This document shows, piece after piece, positions 23,408 to 30,781 of a stretch of DNA of 36,623 nucleotides. This DNA comes from RGIG4608 sp045125655 (GTDB lineage Bacteria > Bacillota > Clostridia > Oscillospirales > CAG-272), in assembly GCA_045125655.1 (NCBI GenBank), contig JBGVNP010000041.1, forward strand, positions 1 to 36,623, written 5' to 3'. The position numbers and the translations under genes were made by a program. Under the pieces are notes generated by a model that did no database searches, was not told the DNA's origin, and worked only from the letters and a program-made list of their open reading frames with translations. Positions within the stretch are counted from its first letter, which is position 1; every line of letters begins with the position of its first letter.

Positions 23408-23869
23408 ATGGCATATATTTGTTTAGATTGTGGACACATCTTTGATGAGGGCGAACAAGCTCAATGGACGGAAAGCAGGGGCGAGTTTTGGGGTATGCCG
23501 TGCCACGAAGCAATGAGTGGCTGCCCAAAGTGTCACGGTGAATATGTTGAAACTGCAAAATGTCAAATTTGTGGTGCTGAAATTCACCCTGATGAAGTTG
23601 TTTGTGAAATGTGCATTGACGAGCACAAACACGATTTTGAAATGTGCTACCGAGTTTGTGGCGATGAAAAAGACGAAATCAAATTAAATGCTTTGTTGGT
23701 TAGTTTGTTTGATGTTACTGATATTGAAACGATTTTATATCAGCACATTAAAAACAACTGCCCCGACATAGATTGCACACCGTTCATTAAAAACGATGAA
23801 AGTTGGTTTGCTGATAGATTGATTGAGGAGGTGAAAAAAGATGAAAACAAAAAGAGTCAATCGAGATGA
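23408..23869 (+). CDS. multi-zinc-ribbon protein
   Basis: 153 aa. Three metal-binding pairs in the first 85 residues: ICLDCGHIF, GCPKCHG, KCQICGAEIHPDEVVCEMC, plus H residues, so probably two zinc sites. The second half is helical and acidic (LLVSLFDVTDIETILYQHI). No catalytic motif; likely a nucleic-acid or protein-binding adaptor. It overlaps the following ribbon-helix-helix gene. Confidence 0.72.
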   Translation: MAYICLDCGHIFDEGEQAQWTESRGEFWGMPCHEAMSGCPKCHGEYVETAKCQICGAEIHPDEVVCEMCIDEHKHDFEMCYRVCGDEKDEIKLNALLVSLFDVTDIETILYQHIKNNCPDIDCTPFIKNDESWFADRLIEEVKKDENKKSQSR

Positions 23870-24005
23870 GGTGAGGGAAAACAGATTGACAATTCCGATG
23901 GCAAAGGCGGAAAAAGAAGCCATACAAAAAATGGCAGACAAAAGCGGATTGACAATGACCGCTTGGGTTAGAATGGTATTGATTAGAGAAATCAACCGAA
24001 AATAA
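23841..24005 (+). CDS. small ribbon-helix-helix protein
   Basis: 54 aa beginning inside the preceding gene, with GAGGAGGTG upstream. The strand RENRLTIPMAKAE and the two helices (KEAIQKMADKSG; TMTAWVRMVLIREI) match the ribbon-helix-helix fold. It is a second copy of the type at 3213 and 36383. It may regulate its own operon, but I see no palindromic pair at the 23190 promoter like that at 2793. Confidence 0.72.
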   Translation: MKTKRVNRDEVRENRLTIPMAKAEKEAIQKMADKSGLTMTAWVRMVLIREINRK

Positions 24006-24029
24006 AAAGAAAGAAATGAGGCAAAAATT

Positions 24030-24644
24030 ATGAGTATTTTATGTATGATTTATGGACAGAGCGGTACGGGAAAATCAACGAGCTTGAGAAATTTCTCTCC
24101 TGATGAGGTGGCTGTCATTAACGTATCGGGCAAACCGATGCCATTTAGAACAAAGTTACAAACTTACAACACGGATGATTATGCAAAGATTTTGAATGCG
24201 CTTCAAAAAACAACAAGAAAATCTATTGTTATTGATGATGCAACATACCTTATGGTCGGAGAATTTATGCGTAATGCAAAAGTTGCAGGATACCAAAAGT
24301 ACACGGATATGGCAGTTTCCTTTAACAATTTGATTGAATTTGCATCAAAACTTCCCGATGATGTTATTGTGTATTTTATGGGGCATAGCGAACAGGCTGA
24401 TGATGGCAGGGAACATTTTAAGACCATCGGCAAAATGCTTGACAACTATGTAACGGTCGAAGGCAAATTCACCATAGTATTAAAAACCGTAGTTCAAGAT
24501 GGTAAATATATGTTTGCTACACACAACAACGGACAAGATACGGTTAAAAGCCCTATGGGGTTATTCGAGCGAGATTTGATTGATAATGACCTAAAAGCAG
24601 TTGACACGGCAATTCGTGAATATTGGGAGATAGGAAATGGTTGA
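24030..24644 (+). CDS. Sak4-like / AAA_24 recombination ATPase
   Basis: 204 aa. Walker A GQSGTGKS at residues about 8 to 15, Walker B-like SIVIDDATYL near residue 70, and a C-terminal NGQDTVKSPMGLFE pattern. This is the short RecA-core ATP-binding protein (AAA_24 / Sak4-type) common in Bacillota phages, beside an SSB-like protein. It likely promotes strand annealing and recombination in replication. The following genes overlap or abut. Confidence 0.85.
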   Translation: MSILCMIYGQSGTGKSTSLRNFSPDEVAVINVSGKPMPFRTKLQTYNTDDYAKILNALQKTTRKSIVIDDATYLMVGEFMRNAKVAGYQKYTDMAVSFNNLIEFASKLPDDVIVYFMGHSEQADDGREHFKTIGKMLDNYVTVEGKFTIVLKTVVQDGKYMFATHNNGQDTVKSPMGLFERDLIDNDLKAVDTAIREYWEIGNG

Positions 24645-24879
24645 TTTTGACAGAGGTGTTAAATCATTTATAACAGGGGAATGTACAATAAAAGTGAAAT
24701 TTCCTGTTGATTGGAAAGATAGGGCAGATGTGTCTTGTATTCAATGCCCTTATCTTTCAAGTAATGAACGGATGTGCCAACTCAATAAGCAACCCGTTCA
24801 ATATCCAAGACAATACATAGGGTTTGATTGCCCTTTGAATTTTGATAAACAAGGAGAAAAAGAAAATGAAACCAATTAA
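24637..24879 (+). CDS. Cys-rich small phage protein
   Basis: 80 aa overlapping the ATPase stop by 8 nt. It contains ECTIKVKFPVDWKDRADVSC (quoted), then QCPYLSSNERMCQLNKQ and a late FDCPLNF: five cysteines that could bind a metal. Small proteins with CxxCPYLxxxxxxCxL are found next to Sak4-like ATPases and DUF669 proteins in related phages. Function unknown; likely part of the replication module. Confidence 0.75.
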   Translation: MVDFDRGVKSFITGECTIKVKFPVDWKDRADVSCIQCPYLSSNERMCQLNKQPVQYPRQYIGFDCPLNFDKQGEKENETN

Positions 24880-25411
24880 CAATTTTGAAAACGTACAGGC
24901 AACAACAGGCGAGTTTAACAAGCCCACGGCAAACGGCTATATTATCGAAATATTGTCCGTTAAAGATGTACCTATGAATGAGCAAACAGGCAAAGGCGAT
25001 TACCTTAAAATCGAATATGATATCGCAGAGGGCGAATTTGCAGGTTATTATTCCAAACAGCACGAAAGATTTGGCGGTGAATGGTTTGCAAGTTTCATCC
25101 GTTCCTATAAGGAAACTGCCGCAGGAATGTTCAAGCACTTTATAAATTGCGTTGAAAATAGCAACGTGGGTTATAAGTGGCTTTGGGATGAAAAGACATT
25201 GAAGGGAAAATATATCGGTGTTGTTCTTGGTGAAGAAGAATATCGCAAGAGCAACGGTGATATTGGTGTCAAGCTCGTTGTTAAGGACATCAAGACAACG
25301 GATCAGATTATCAATGGCGATTTCAGAGTTCCTGCAATTAAAAAGTCGAATGATACCGCATCCGTTGCTAACTTTGTTGAAATTGGCAACGATGAGCCAC
25401 TACCCTTCTAA
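24866..25411 (+). CDS. SSB-like / DUF669-like DNA-binding protein
   Basis: 181 aa from the ATG at 24866 with AAGGAG upstream. A beta-rich core (GYIIEILSVKDVPMNE, KGDYLKIEYDIAEGEFAGYY) follows the DUF669 pattern, and the protein ends in EIGNDEPLPF, an acidic tail with terminal hydrophobics as in bacterial single-stranded DNA-binding proteins (DDLPF-type), where it recruits partners. It is paired with the Sak4-like ATPase. Role: coating and handling of single-stranded DNA in phage replication. Confidence 0.8.
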   Translation: MKPINNFENVQATTGEFNKPTANGYIIEILSVKDVPMNEQTGKGDYLKIEYDIAEGEFAGYYSKQHERFGGEWFASFIRSYKETAAGMFKHFINCVENSNVGYKWLWDEKTLKGKYIGVVLGEEEYRKSNGDIGVKLVVKDIKTTDQIINGDFRVPAIKKSNDTASVANFVEIGNDEPLPF

Positions 25412-25427
25412 AATTGTCTATAATCAA

Positions 25428-25471
25428 TTTTGTTGTTTGGGGGTATAGTTACTACCCCCTCACCAACAAAA
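25428..25471 (+). promoter_or_regulatory. long imperfect inverted repeat before GIY-YIG gene
   Basis: TTTTGTTG (25428-25435) / CAACAAAA (25464-25471) encloses GGGGGTA (25439-25445) / TACCCCC (25453-25459) with loop TAGTTAC. A TATAAT (25419-25424) lies just upstream but no -35 fits. No T-run follows, so it is not a clear terminator. It may stabilise the transcript end or attenuate. Confidence 0.6.
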
Positions 25472-25512
25472 CGCAACAGAAACGATTTTAAGGGCATTGT
25501 GGAGGGTTTTAA

Positions 25513-26073
25513 GTGAACTATAAACAAATATATGCTATCAAAAAAGCAAATGAAGAAAGAATTTTGAAGGTGTGCCCGAATTGCCCAAATACAAGTGGAA
25601 TATATTTTCTGCTACGTGAGGAGAATGGCTTCAAATATGCGTATATCGGTCAAGCGGTTCGTTTGAGGGATCGTTTGGGTTCTCATCTTTCGGGGTATCA
25701 GCACATAGACCTATCCATAAAAAAGCACGGTTTGTGGAGCGAAGAAAATCCGACAGGATATAAAATACACTTTCTGCAATTTCCTGAAAGTGAGCTTGAT
25801 GAAAAAGAGCAATATTTCATTAAAAGATATGCAAACGCAGGGTGGCAAATGCGGAATGTGGAAAGCGGTGGCTCACAAGGTAAAACCGATATAGGAGAAA
25901 GAAGGCAAAGCAGAGGATATTATGATGGAGTTGCACAAGGTTATAAAAATGCACAAAAAGAGGTAGCACATCTCTTTGATCTGCACCTTGACTATACCAC
26001 CAAAAAGCAACCGCCTACAAAATTACAAGAAAAGGCATTGGAAAAATTCAAACACTTTTTAGATGGCGAATAA
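25513..26073 (+). CDS. GIY-YIG nuclease-domain protein
   Basis: 186 aa with a GTG start after GGAGGG. It has SGIYFLLREENGFKYAYIGQAVRLRDRL: the GIY and YIG elements are both present, followed by the R of the active site; then a conserved E in the ESELDEKEQYFI helix and GGSQGKT. Residues 115 to 186 are helical without NUMOD repeats. GIY-YIG proteins nick DNA; this one sits inside the replication operon and may be a domestic phage nuclease rather than a mobile endonuclease. Confidence 0.82.
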   Translation: MNYKQIYAIKKANEERILKVCPNCPNTSGIYFLLREENGFKYAYIGQAVRLRDRLGSHLSGYQHIDLSIKKHGLWSEENPTGYKIHFLQFPESELDEKEQYFIKRYANAGWQMRNVESGGSQGKTDIGERRQSRGYYDGVAQGYKNAQKEVAHLFDLHLDYTTKKQPPTKLQEKALEKFKHFLDGE

Positions 26074-26122
26074 TTGAAATTTTACAAAATGAGGCAAAAT
26101 AAATATAAGAAAGAGGCAAAAT

Positions 26123-26923
26123 ATGACAAAAGTAGAATTATATCACGATAATTTTCAAAATTTTAAGAGATACAACATTCACAAGAAAGCACAGTTGGTT
26201 ATTGCCGATATACCTTATAATATCGGTGTTGATGCTTTCGCTTCCAATCCTATGTGGTACAACGGGGGGGATAACAAGAACGGAGAAAGCAAACACGCAA
26301 AATCAAATTTCTTTAACGGCGATGGTGATTTCAAAATTGCAGAATATATGCATTTTTGCAATAAACTTTTAATCAAAGAGCCAAAAGAAAAAGGCAAAGC
26401 ACCTGCTATGATTGTATTTTGTGCTTTTGAGCAAATACCAACAGTTATTGAGTATGGAAAGAAATATGGATTTGAAAATTCATATCCTTTGTTCTTTATT
26501 AAAAATTATTCTGCACAGGTATTAAAGGCAAATATGAAAATAGTTGGTGCTACAGAATTTGCGGTGGTGCTTTACCGCGATAAATTGCCAAAGTTCAATA
26601 ACGGCAGACAAATTGATGAAGAAACAGGAAAGCCAATTCGCGGCACAGGCAAAATGGTTTTTGATTGGTTTGAATGGAAACGAGATGGCAAGGAATATCC
26701 GAAAATCCACCCCACACAAAAGCCGATTAATGTTTTGAAGCGTTTAATTGAAATATTTACTGATGAGGGTGATGTTGTAATTGACCCCGTAGCAGGTAGT
26801 GGAAGCACACTACAAGCCGCCTATGAACTCGGCAGACACGCATATGGATTTGAAGTTAATACAAAATTTTATAAAACCGCTATGGAAAATATGCCTTGCT
26901 TGAAAAACAAAAACGAAGAATAA
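26123..26923 (+). CDS. N6-adenine/N4-cytosine DNA methyltransferase
   Basis: 266 aa. Motif IV appears early as ADIPYN (a DPPY variant), motif I late as IDPVAGSGSTLQAAYE, with IHPTQKPINVLKRLIEIF between them: the beta-class order. Enzymes of this class methylate adenine N6 or cytosine N4. No partner restriction gene is visible, so it is an orphan that may protect phage DNA against host restriction. Preceded by a repeat of GAGGCAAAATA (26091 and 26112). Confidence 0.88.
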   Translation: MTKVELYHDNFQNFKRYNIHKKAQLVIADIPYNIGVDAFASNPMWYNGGDNKNGESKHAKSNFFNGDGDFKIAEYMHFCNKLLIKEPKEKGKAPAMIVFCAFEQIPTVIEYGKKYGFENSYPLFFIKNYSAQVLKANMKIVGATEFAVVLYRDKLPKFNNGRQIDEETGKPIRGTGKMVFDWFEWKRDGKEYPKIHPTQKPINVLKRLIEIFTDEGDVVIDPVAGSGSTLQAAYELGRHAYGFEVNTKFYKTAMENMPCLKNKNEE

Positions 26924-26948
26924 TTTTTTCAAAATTTGCAAATAACTG

Positions 26949-26977
26949 TTGACAAACTTGAAAAAGTGTGTTATAAT
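26949..26977 (+). promoter_or_regulatory. consensus promoter of the initiator operon
   Basis: TTGACA 26949-26954, 17-bp spacer, TATAAT 26972-26977 with TGT extension. It drives 27108 to about 30640. Confidence 0.88.
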
Positions 26978-26983
26978 TTGTAC

Positions 26984-27090
26984 AGTTGATAATGTTTGGC
27001 AGGGCATTATCGCTCTAATTAAATATTATCGACTAACAAAGCATCCTGCCCAAACGAACTGCCATTCGTGAGGTTAGGATGCTTATTTTA
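26984..27090 (+). ncRNA. kissing-loop leader RNA with alternative folds (third copy type)
   Basis: Hairpin 1: GATAATG (26988-26994) / CATTATC (27005-27011), loop TTTGGCAGGG. Terminator hairpin: AGCATCCT (27040-27047) / AGGATGCT (27076-27083), then TATTTTA; inside it ACGAA (27054-27058) / TTCGT (27065-27069) closes loop CTGCCA, the exact complement of TGGCAG (26997-27002) in hairpin 1. An alternative pairing is AGTTGATAAT (26984-26993) with ATTATCGACT (27025-27034), one G-U, and the loop could also pair with CCTGCC (27045-27050). The layout equals the A/B leaders, and the alternatives suggest a switch. Confidence 0.72.
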
Positions 27091-27107
27091 TAACAAAGGA
27101 GTAATTT

Positions 27108-27866
27108 ATGGAATATTTCAAGCACGATATTAATGCAAGCGAAGATGACAAGATTTGCGATTTGCTTGCAAATGAAGGTTATGAGCTTTTGGGATATTAT
27201 TGGAGATTTATCGAATATCTTTATAGCAGAGGTGGAAGGGTTTACAAAAATAAATTGAATAGTGTTGCTTGGTCGCTTCATATGGATGTAGATAAATTGT
27301 CAAAAATGATTTGTGGATATGACTTGTTCTACGAAGATGATGAATTTATATATTCCAAGCGAGTTGTAGCTGAAATTGAGGGGTTTGAAGCAGCCGGTAA
27401 GCGTATGGCAGAGATAGGGCGAAAAGGCGGTCAAGCGAGTGCTAAAGCAAAGAGTGAAGCGAATGCTCAACCGTATGCTCAAGCGCACGGTGAAGCGAAA
27501 GGTCAAGCGAGTGCTAAAGCGGACGGTCAACAAAATAAAAAAAATAAAATAAAAGAAAAAAAAATAAATAAAATAAATAAAAGAGAGTGTGTTAATGCGC
27601 CCACTCTCGCACTCGGAAAATATAAAAATGTTTTTTTGACCGAACAAGAAGTGGATTTGCTTGTAGGCAAGTTCCCGAATAATTGGCAAGATAAAATAGA
27701 ACGGTTATCAAAATATATGGCGGATACAGGAAAGACATATTGTTCACATTATGATACCATTATTGAGTGGAATGAAGCCGATGTTAAATGCAAAAATACA
27801 AATTCAAGTTTTGATGTTGACGATTTTTTCGAGGCGGCATTAAAAAAATCTTACGAGGGAGAATGA
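27108..27866 (+). CDS. replication initiator-like protein (Lin1244/DUF4373-DnaD type)
   Basis: 252 aa. The N-terminal 90 residues (FKHDINASEDDKICDLLANEGYEL, quoted in part, and YYWRFIEYLYSRGG) are the Lin1244/Lin1753-like domain of phage replication initiators. A linker follows at about 100 to 165: alanine-rich repeats GQASAKA and then a Lys/Asn run encoded by a poly-A stretch. The C-terminus is a small helical domain (LTEQEVDLLVGKFPNNWQDKIERL). Such proteins load helicase or DNA polymerase at the phage origin. A 20-bp direct repeat (27429-27448 and 27501-27520) lies in the linker. Confidence 0.82.
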   Translation: MEYFKHDINASEDDKICDLLANEGYELLGYYWRFIEYLYSRGGRVYKNKLNSVAWSLHMDVDKLSKMICGYDLFYEDDEFIYSKRVVAEIEGFEAAGKRMAEIGRKGGQASAKAKSEANAQPYAQAHGEAKGQASAKADGQQNKKNKIKEKKINKINKRECVNAPTLALGKYKNVFLTEQEVDLLVGKFPNNWQDKIERLSKYMADTGKTYCSHYDTIIEWNEADVKCKNTNSSFDVDDFFEAALKKSYEGE

Positions 27867-28042
27867 TTATGATAAATAAAGAATTTTTTAGAGATGTTAT
27901 CCGATATGGAATAACAAAGAGCGATTTTGAGTGTAGGGATACATTGGGGAGATTATATCGCGTTAGGGTGGTGGAATACACCGAGAAGAAGTATTTTATA
28001 GTTCAGTGCAATGGTGAGCCGTTAGAGTTGAAAGAGGTATGA
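27863..28042 (+). CDS. 59-aa hypothetical protein
   Basis: ATG at 27863 overlaps the previous stop; a second ATG (27869) in frame gives 57 aa. Compact mixed protein: helix INKEFFRDVIRYGITKSDF, then strands YRVRVVEY and YFIVQCNGEPLEL. No family recognised. One of several very small genes packed between the initiator and the XRE regulator, all with overlaps, so probably translated from one message. Confidence 0.65.
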   Translation: MIMINKEFFRDVIRYGITKSDFECRDTLGRLYRVRVVEYTEKKYFIVQCNGEPLELKEV

Positions 28043-28043
28043 T

Positions 28044-28196
28044 ATGAAAATTATTATCACCGTTAAAGACACGGAAAATATAATTGGGTTAAAGGAAGAT
28101 ATAGCAATGCGACTTGAGGATTTGGTTGGAATTGTTAGAATTGATGTGGAGGGGGATAAACAAAATGAAAGCAAGAATACCAACATCATATCTTAA
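28044..28196 (+). CDS. 50-aa hypothetical protein
   Basis: ATG at 28044 one nt after the previous stop. MKIIITVKDTENIIGL followed by an amphipathic helix (LKEDIAMRLEDLVG) and a polar tail. The last 30 nt overlap the start of the next gene. No family recognised; it may be a small partner protein. The ribosome binding site is AAAGAGG. Confidence 0.6.
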   Translation: MKIIITVKDTENIIGLKEDIAMRLEDLVGIVRIDVEGDKQNESKNTNIIS

Positions 28197-28515
28197 TTTA
28201 CCAAAACACGAAAAGAAAGCCATTGACAAAATGGTGCAAGACGAAATAAACGGCATTTTAAGCGAAGAAGAGGTTGTATTATTTACACAGTACACAAAAA
28301 TGCTTTGTATCGTTTTACACGATTATTTTGGATTTGGCGAAAAAAGGTTATCAAGAGTAATTGGCAATTTTAGAATGCTACACAGGAAATTCCGAAAAGC
28401 GAAAACCGCAAGTGAAATCAATTCTGCGCTTGACAAAGAGATGGCACGAATATTCAAAAAGCGCGGTTTTCCACAAGATTATGTTGAGAATTTACAAAGG
28501 AGTAATGAACAATGA
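28165..28515 (+). CDS. helical phage protein, unknown function
   Basis: 116 aa from the ATG at 28165 with GGAGGGGG upstream; a longer open frame lacks a better site. All-helical: LPKHEKKAIDKMVQDEI, VVLFTQYTKMLCIVLHDYFG, then a basic end (FRMLHRKFRKAKT). The segment LHDYFGFGEKRL recurs in small phage proteins near replication genes of Bacillota phages. It could act on replication or on transcription; I cannot decide. Confidence 0.72.
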   Translation: MKARIPTSYLNLPKHEKKAIDKMVQDEINGILSEEEVVLFTQYTKMLCIVLHDYFGFGEKRLSRVIGNFRMLHRKFRKAKTASEINSALDKEMARIFKKRGFPQDYVENLQRSNEQ

Positions 28516-28742
28516 AAAAAATGACAGTAGATGATGTTATAGCGAGATTGCTACTCAAACAAAGATTTGCGGTTATTGAAGGTGAAACAAAAGCACCGAT
28601 ATACAATCAGTTGCACAGGGTAACAACTATAATGGATTGTGACGATAAAGGGTTGTGGAGACTTATTGGGAAAAGAATTGTTCACACTCTTGTTATAAAA
28701 GACGATGTGCTTTATATATATGTTGAAGAAATGGGGAAGTAA
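28512..28742 (+). CDS. 76-aa hypothetical protein
   Basis: ATG at 28512 overlaps the previous stop, with AAAGGAGTAATG upstream. MTVDDVIARLLLKQRFAVI, then strands with IYNQLHRVTTIMDCDDKGLWRL and VLYIYVEEM. Beta-rich, globular, no catalytic motif. No family recognised. Confidence 0.65.
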   Translation: MKKMTVDDVIARLLLKQRFAVIEGETKAPIYNQLHRVTTIMDCDDKGLWRLIGKRIVHTLVIKDDVLYIYVEEMGK

Positions 28743-28745
28743 GTT

Positions 28746-29105
28746 ATGACTTGTAAAAAATGTTTATATAAAAAAATGTGTGCATTTTGCTTGACAAATG
28801 AAGAAGCCGAAAGATGCAAACAGTTTGTTGATAAAGATGAATATGTCAAAGTTGGAAAATACAAAAACAAAATTTCTGCTTGTAGCACAAGGAAAACCGT
28901 GGGGCAAATTATCTTTGAAAAACGTAAAGCAAAGGGATTGACACAAAATAAACTTGCACAAAAGATAGACTCTTGTCAAGGCACAATCGCTTCCTGGGAA
29001 CACGGAGATGCATATCCAAATGCTCTCTTTTTATCGAGTTTGGCAGATGCCTTTAATTGCACGATAGACGAAATATGTGGAAGAGAGGTGAAAATCAATG
29101 AATGA
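28746..29105 (+). CDS. Cys-cluster plus XRE-type HTH regulator
   Basis: 119 aa. The N-terminus has CKKCLYKKMCAFCLTNEEAERC, a cysteine pattern able to bind a metal, and residues about 50 to 112 are a complete XRE helix-turn-helix (GQIIFEKRKAKGLTQNKLAQKI, CQGTIASWEHG, PNALFLSSLADAFNCTIDEI). XRE proteins are phage repressors or Cro-like regulators; the cysteine knuckle is a less usual partner and may sense metal or redox state. There is no divergent promoter here, so a classic lysogeny switch is not evident. Confidence 0.82.
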   Translation: MTCKKCLYKKMCAFCLTNEEAERCKQFVDKDEYVKVGKYKNKISACSTRKTVGQIIFEKRKAKGLTQNKLAQKIDSCQGTIASWEHGDAYPNALFLSSLADAFNCTIDEICGREVKINE

Positions 29106-29625
29106 GGTTAAAGAATTGGTTGAAGAATTAAGAAACAAGAAAAGCAGAGATAATCGAGAATTGCTTGATAGGTCAGCTGATATGATAGAGAAATTAGCCA
29201 AAGAGCTATGCGAAAAATCAGGTTGCCATCATAAATGCCACGATACAAAGGATTGTGTTGTTGAGGATGAGGCTTTATTACTGATAAATGAAAACAAGAG
29301 TAATAACTTTGATGTTAAGAGTAATAACGAGATTGAGGAAATGGCGAAAATCGTTCTTCAAGAGCCACACATAGGCGGTCTTTATGGATTTGATGAGAGG
29401 ATTGCTTCAAGGCTTTACAACGCAGGCTACCGAAAGCAAGGGTGGATAAGCGTTGAGGATAGGTTGCCTGAAAGAAACGGACGATATTTGACTCATTGTG
29501 ATATAGAAGGTCAAAGTTTGGTTTGTGTTCTTTATTATTGCAAGGTTGGTGGATTTAATGAGGGAACAGTTACCCATTGGATGCCCTTGCCCGAAGCACC
29601 GAAAATGAAAGGAGAAAACATATGA
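29098..29625 (+). CDS. DUF551 domain protein
   Basis: 175 aa. The last 60 residues carry the DUF551 signature: GWISVEDRLPERNGRYL, a beta region, then VTHWMPLPEAPK. The N-terminal part is helical (VKELVEELRNKKS) with a HHKCHD cluster. DUF551 proteins are widespread in phages and unassigned. It overlaps the preceding regulator by 8 nt and the next start by 4 nt. Confidence 0.85.
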   Translation: MNEVKELVEELRNKKSRDNRELLDRSADMIEKLAKELCEKSGCHHKCHDTKDCVVEDEALLLINENKSNNFDVKSNNEIEEMAKIVLQEPHIGGLYGFDERIASRLYNAGYRKQGWISVEDRLPERNGRYLTHCDIEGQSLVCVLYYCKVGGFNEGTVTHWMPLPEAPKMKGENI

Positions 29626-29993
29626 GCGTAGATTGCACAGGATATGTTGGTTACACAGTAACCTTAAAAAGAGATTTGGATAGCGATGATTTTGACTTTT
29701 TCAATGACTTTGACGATGAACACAGAGAATATAGTCAATGGGGTTTCAAAAACAAAAGTACAGAAAGAGTAAGATTGGTTATTGATGGAATGAGTGGCGA
29801 TTTTGCAAGACTTATCTTTGTTGAACACAAAATTGAGGATTGTTGGATTGATGGCAAGGATTACTTTGCATTGCAATCTCAATCCGTTCCCGACAATGTG
29901 TATGACGAACTAAACAAGGCATACAAATTGATATATAACAAAGACCTTGACAAATCCTTGATTGAATATGCTCTTTGGTTTTTGTTTGGGTAA
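29622..29993 (+). CDS. hypothetical protein
   Basis: 123 aa from the ATG at 29622 (GGAGAAAACAT upstream). Acidic, mixed: MSVDCTGYVGYTVTL at the N-terminus, then DDFDFFNDFDDEH and VRLVIDGMSGDFARLIF. No membrane segment. No family recognised; similar small acidic proteins occur in Bacillota phages near DUF551 genes. Confidence 0.7.
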   Translation: MSVDCTGYVGYTVTLKRDLDSDDFDFFNDFDDEHREYSQWGFKNKSTERVRLVIDGMSGDFARLIFVEHKIEDCWIDGKDYFALQSQSVPDNVYDELNKAYKLIYNKDLDKSLIEYALWFLFG

Positions 29994-30011
29994 TGAAAGG
30001 CGGTGAATGAC

Positions 30012-30524
30012 ATGGACGAATATATCAAGCGAAAAGATGCAATAAGCGCAATATGTTTTGGATGCAATCAAGAGTTTTCGGATGAACCTTGCGAGCCGAA
30101 AGAATGTTATATAAGGCAAGCAATAAGCAACACGCCCACCGCCGATGTTGTACCAAAGAGCGAGGTTAAAGCATTGAAAAATCAAGTAAATCGCTTACAA
30201 AAGTATGCCGCAAAACGAGATGAAAAGCTTAACGCTCTGCTTGTTGCGAAAACAAAGCAAGAGGTTGCGAGGAAAATTTTTGAGGAGATTGAAAACAATG
30301 TATTAATGATAATTTCCGATGAAACATTTGCCGAACTCAAAAATAAATATACGGAAAGCGAAAGCGTTTTGGGTGAATATAAATTTGACGAAAAGATCCA
30401 CACAGGCCCACTCGATTTGAGTGATGCCAAATTCATTGATGAAGATGGGAATGTAACAACACCTGCCGATTGGCAGGATTGGAACGAAACACCGCCGTGG
30501 GAAGAAAGCGAGGGCAATATATGA
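30012..30524 (+). CDS. phage protein with Cys motif and helix (YI-R-DAI type)
   Basis: 170 aa from the ATG at 30012 (AAAGGCGGTG upstream). Begins YIKRKDAISAICFGCNQEF with CEPKECYIRQAI: a small four-Cys motif of the type found in many phage proteins that start with xYIxRxDAI. A coiled-coil segment follows (VKALKNQVNRLQKYAAKRDEKL), then an acidic tail ending TPPWEESEGNI. Function unknown. Confidence 0.75.
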   Translation: MDEYIKRKDAISAICFGCNQEFSDEPCEPKECYIRQAISNTPTADVVPKSEVKALKNQVNRLQKYAAKRDEKLNALLVAKTKQEVARKIFEEIENNVLMIISDETFAELKNKYTESESVLGEYKFDEKIHTGPLDLSDAKFIDEDGNVTTPADWQDWNETPPWEESEGNI

Positions 30525-30640
30525 ACGTTATCAAATTTTTCTTGAAGTGGTTTGGATTTTCGCTTTTTGCACTTTCTTTGTTTGTTGCTATTTGTGTTTT
30601 GATTGATGCTATTCTTGAACACATAAACAAACACACTTGA
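30521..30640 (+). CDS. 39-aa small membrane protein
   Basis: ATG at 30521 overlaps the previous stop (ATGA). 39 aa with one membrane helix (FFLKWFGFSLFALSLFVAI) and a short polar tail. The stop TGA lies inside the -35 box of the next promoter. No family recognised; it could be an accessory lysis or inhibition peptide. Confidence 0.6.
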   Translation: MNVIKFFLKWFGFSLFALSLFVAICVLIDAILEHINKHT

Positions 30641-30665
30641 CAAATAAAAATAAAAATGCTATAAT
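30637..30665 (+). promoter_or_regulatory. consensus promoter of the tRNA-terminase transcript
   Basis: TTGACA 30637-30642, 17-bp spacer, TATAAT 30660-30665 with TGC extension. No other promoter is visible before the terminase genes, so the packaging operon probably starts here. Confidence 0.88.
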
Positions 30666-30674
30666 AGATTATGG

Positions 30675-30773
30675 GTTATGATTGTTTTTCATAGCAACCT
30701 CCTTTCTTGAAATTTTGACGGCTCGGAAAGACGAGAAGTGCCGTACAAGGTGAAATGCAGACTCGTACGGTGC
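30675..30773 (+). ncRNA. structured leader upstream of the tRNA
   Basis: Hairpin GTTATGA (30675-30681) / TCATAGC (30689-30695) stands at the expected 5' end. Then CTCG (30722-30725) / CGAG (30732-30735), loop GAAAGA, enclosed by ACGG (30718-30721) / CCGT (30741-30744); this competes with a 9-bp helix GTGCCGTAC (30738-30746) / GTACGGTGC (30765-30773), two wobbles. The spacing to the tRNA is 8 nt. The GACGG-stem-GGAAAG layout returns after the tRNA (30876-30909). No known family recognised. Confidence 0.6.
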
Positions 30774-30781
30774 GAATATAC

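Noticed and set aside
25419..25424. Promoter before the GIY-YIG gene at 25513
   Set aside because: A TATAAT is present but nothing like TTGACA stands 16 to 18 bp upstream, unlike every other promoter in the window.
30718..30773. Hammerhead or other known self-cleaving ribozyme in the tRNA leader or in RNA copies C and D
   Set aside because: The required core bases (CUGANGA of the hammerhead and so on) are absent; only GAAA is shared, which is not enough.
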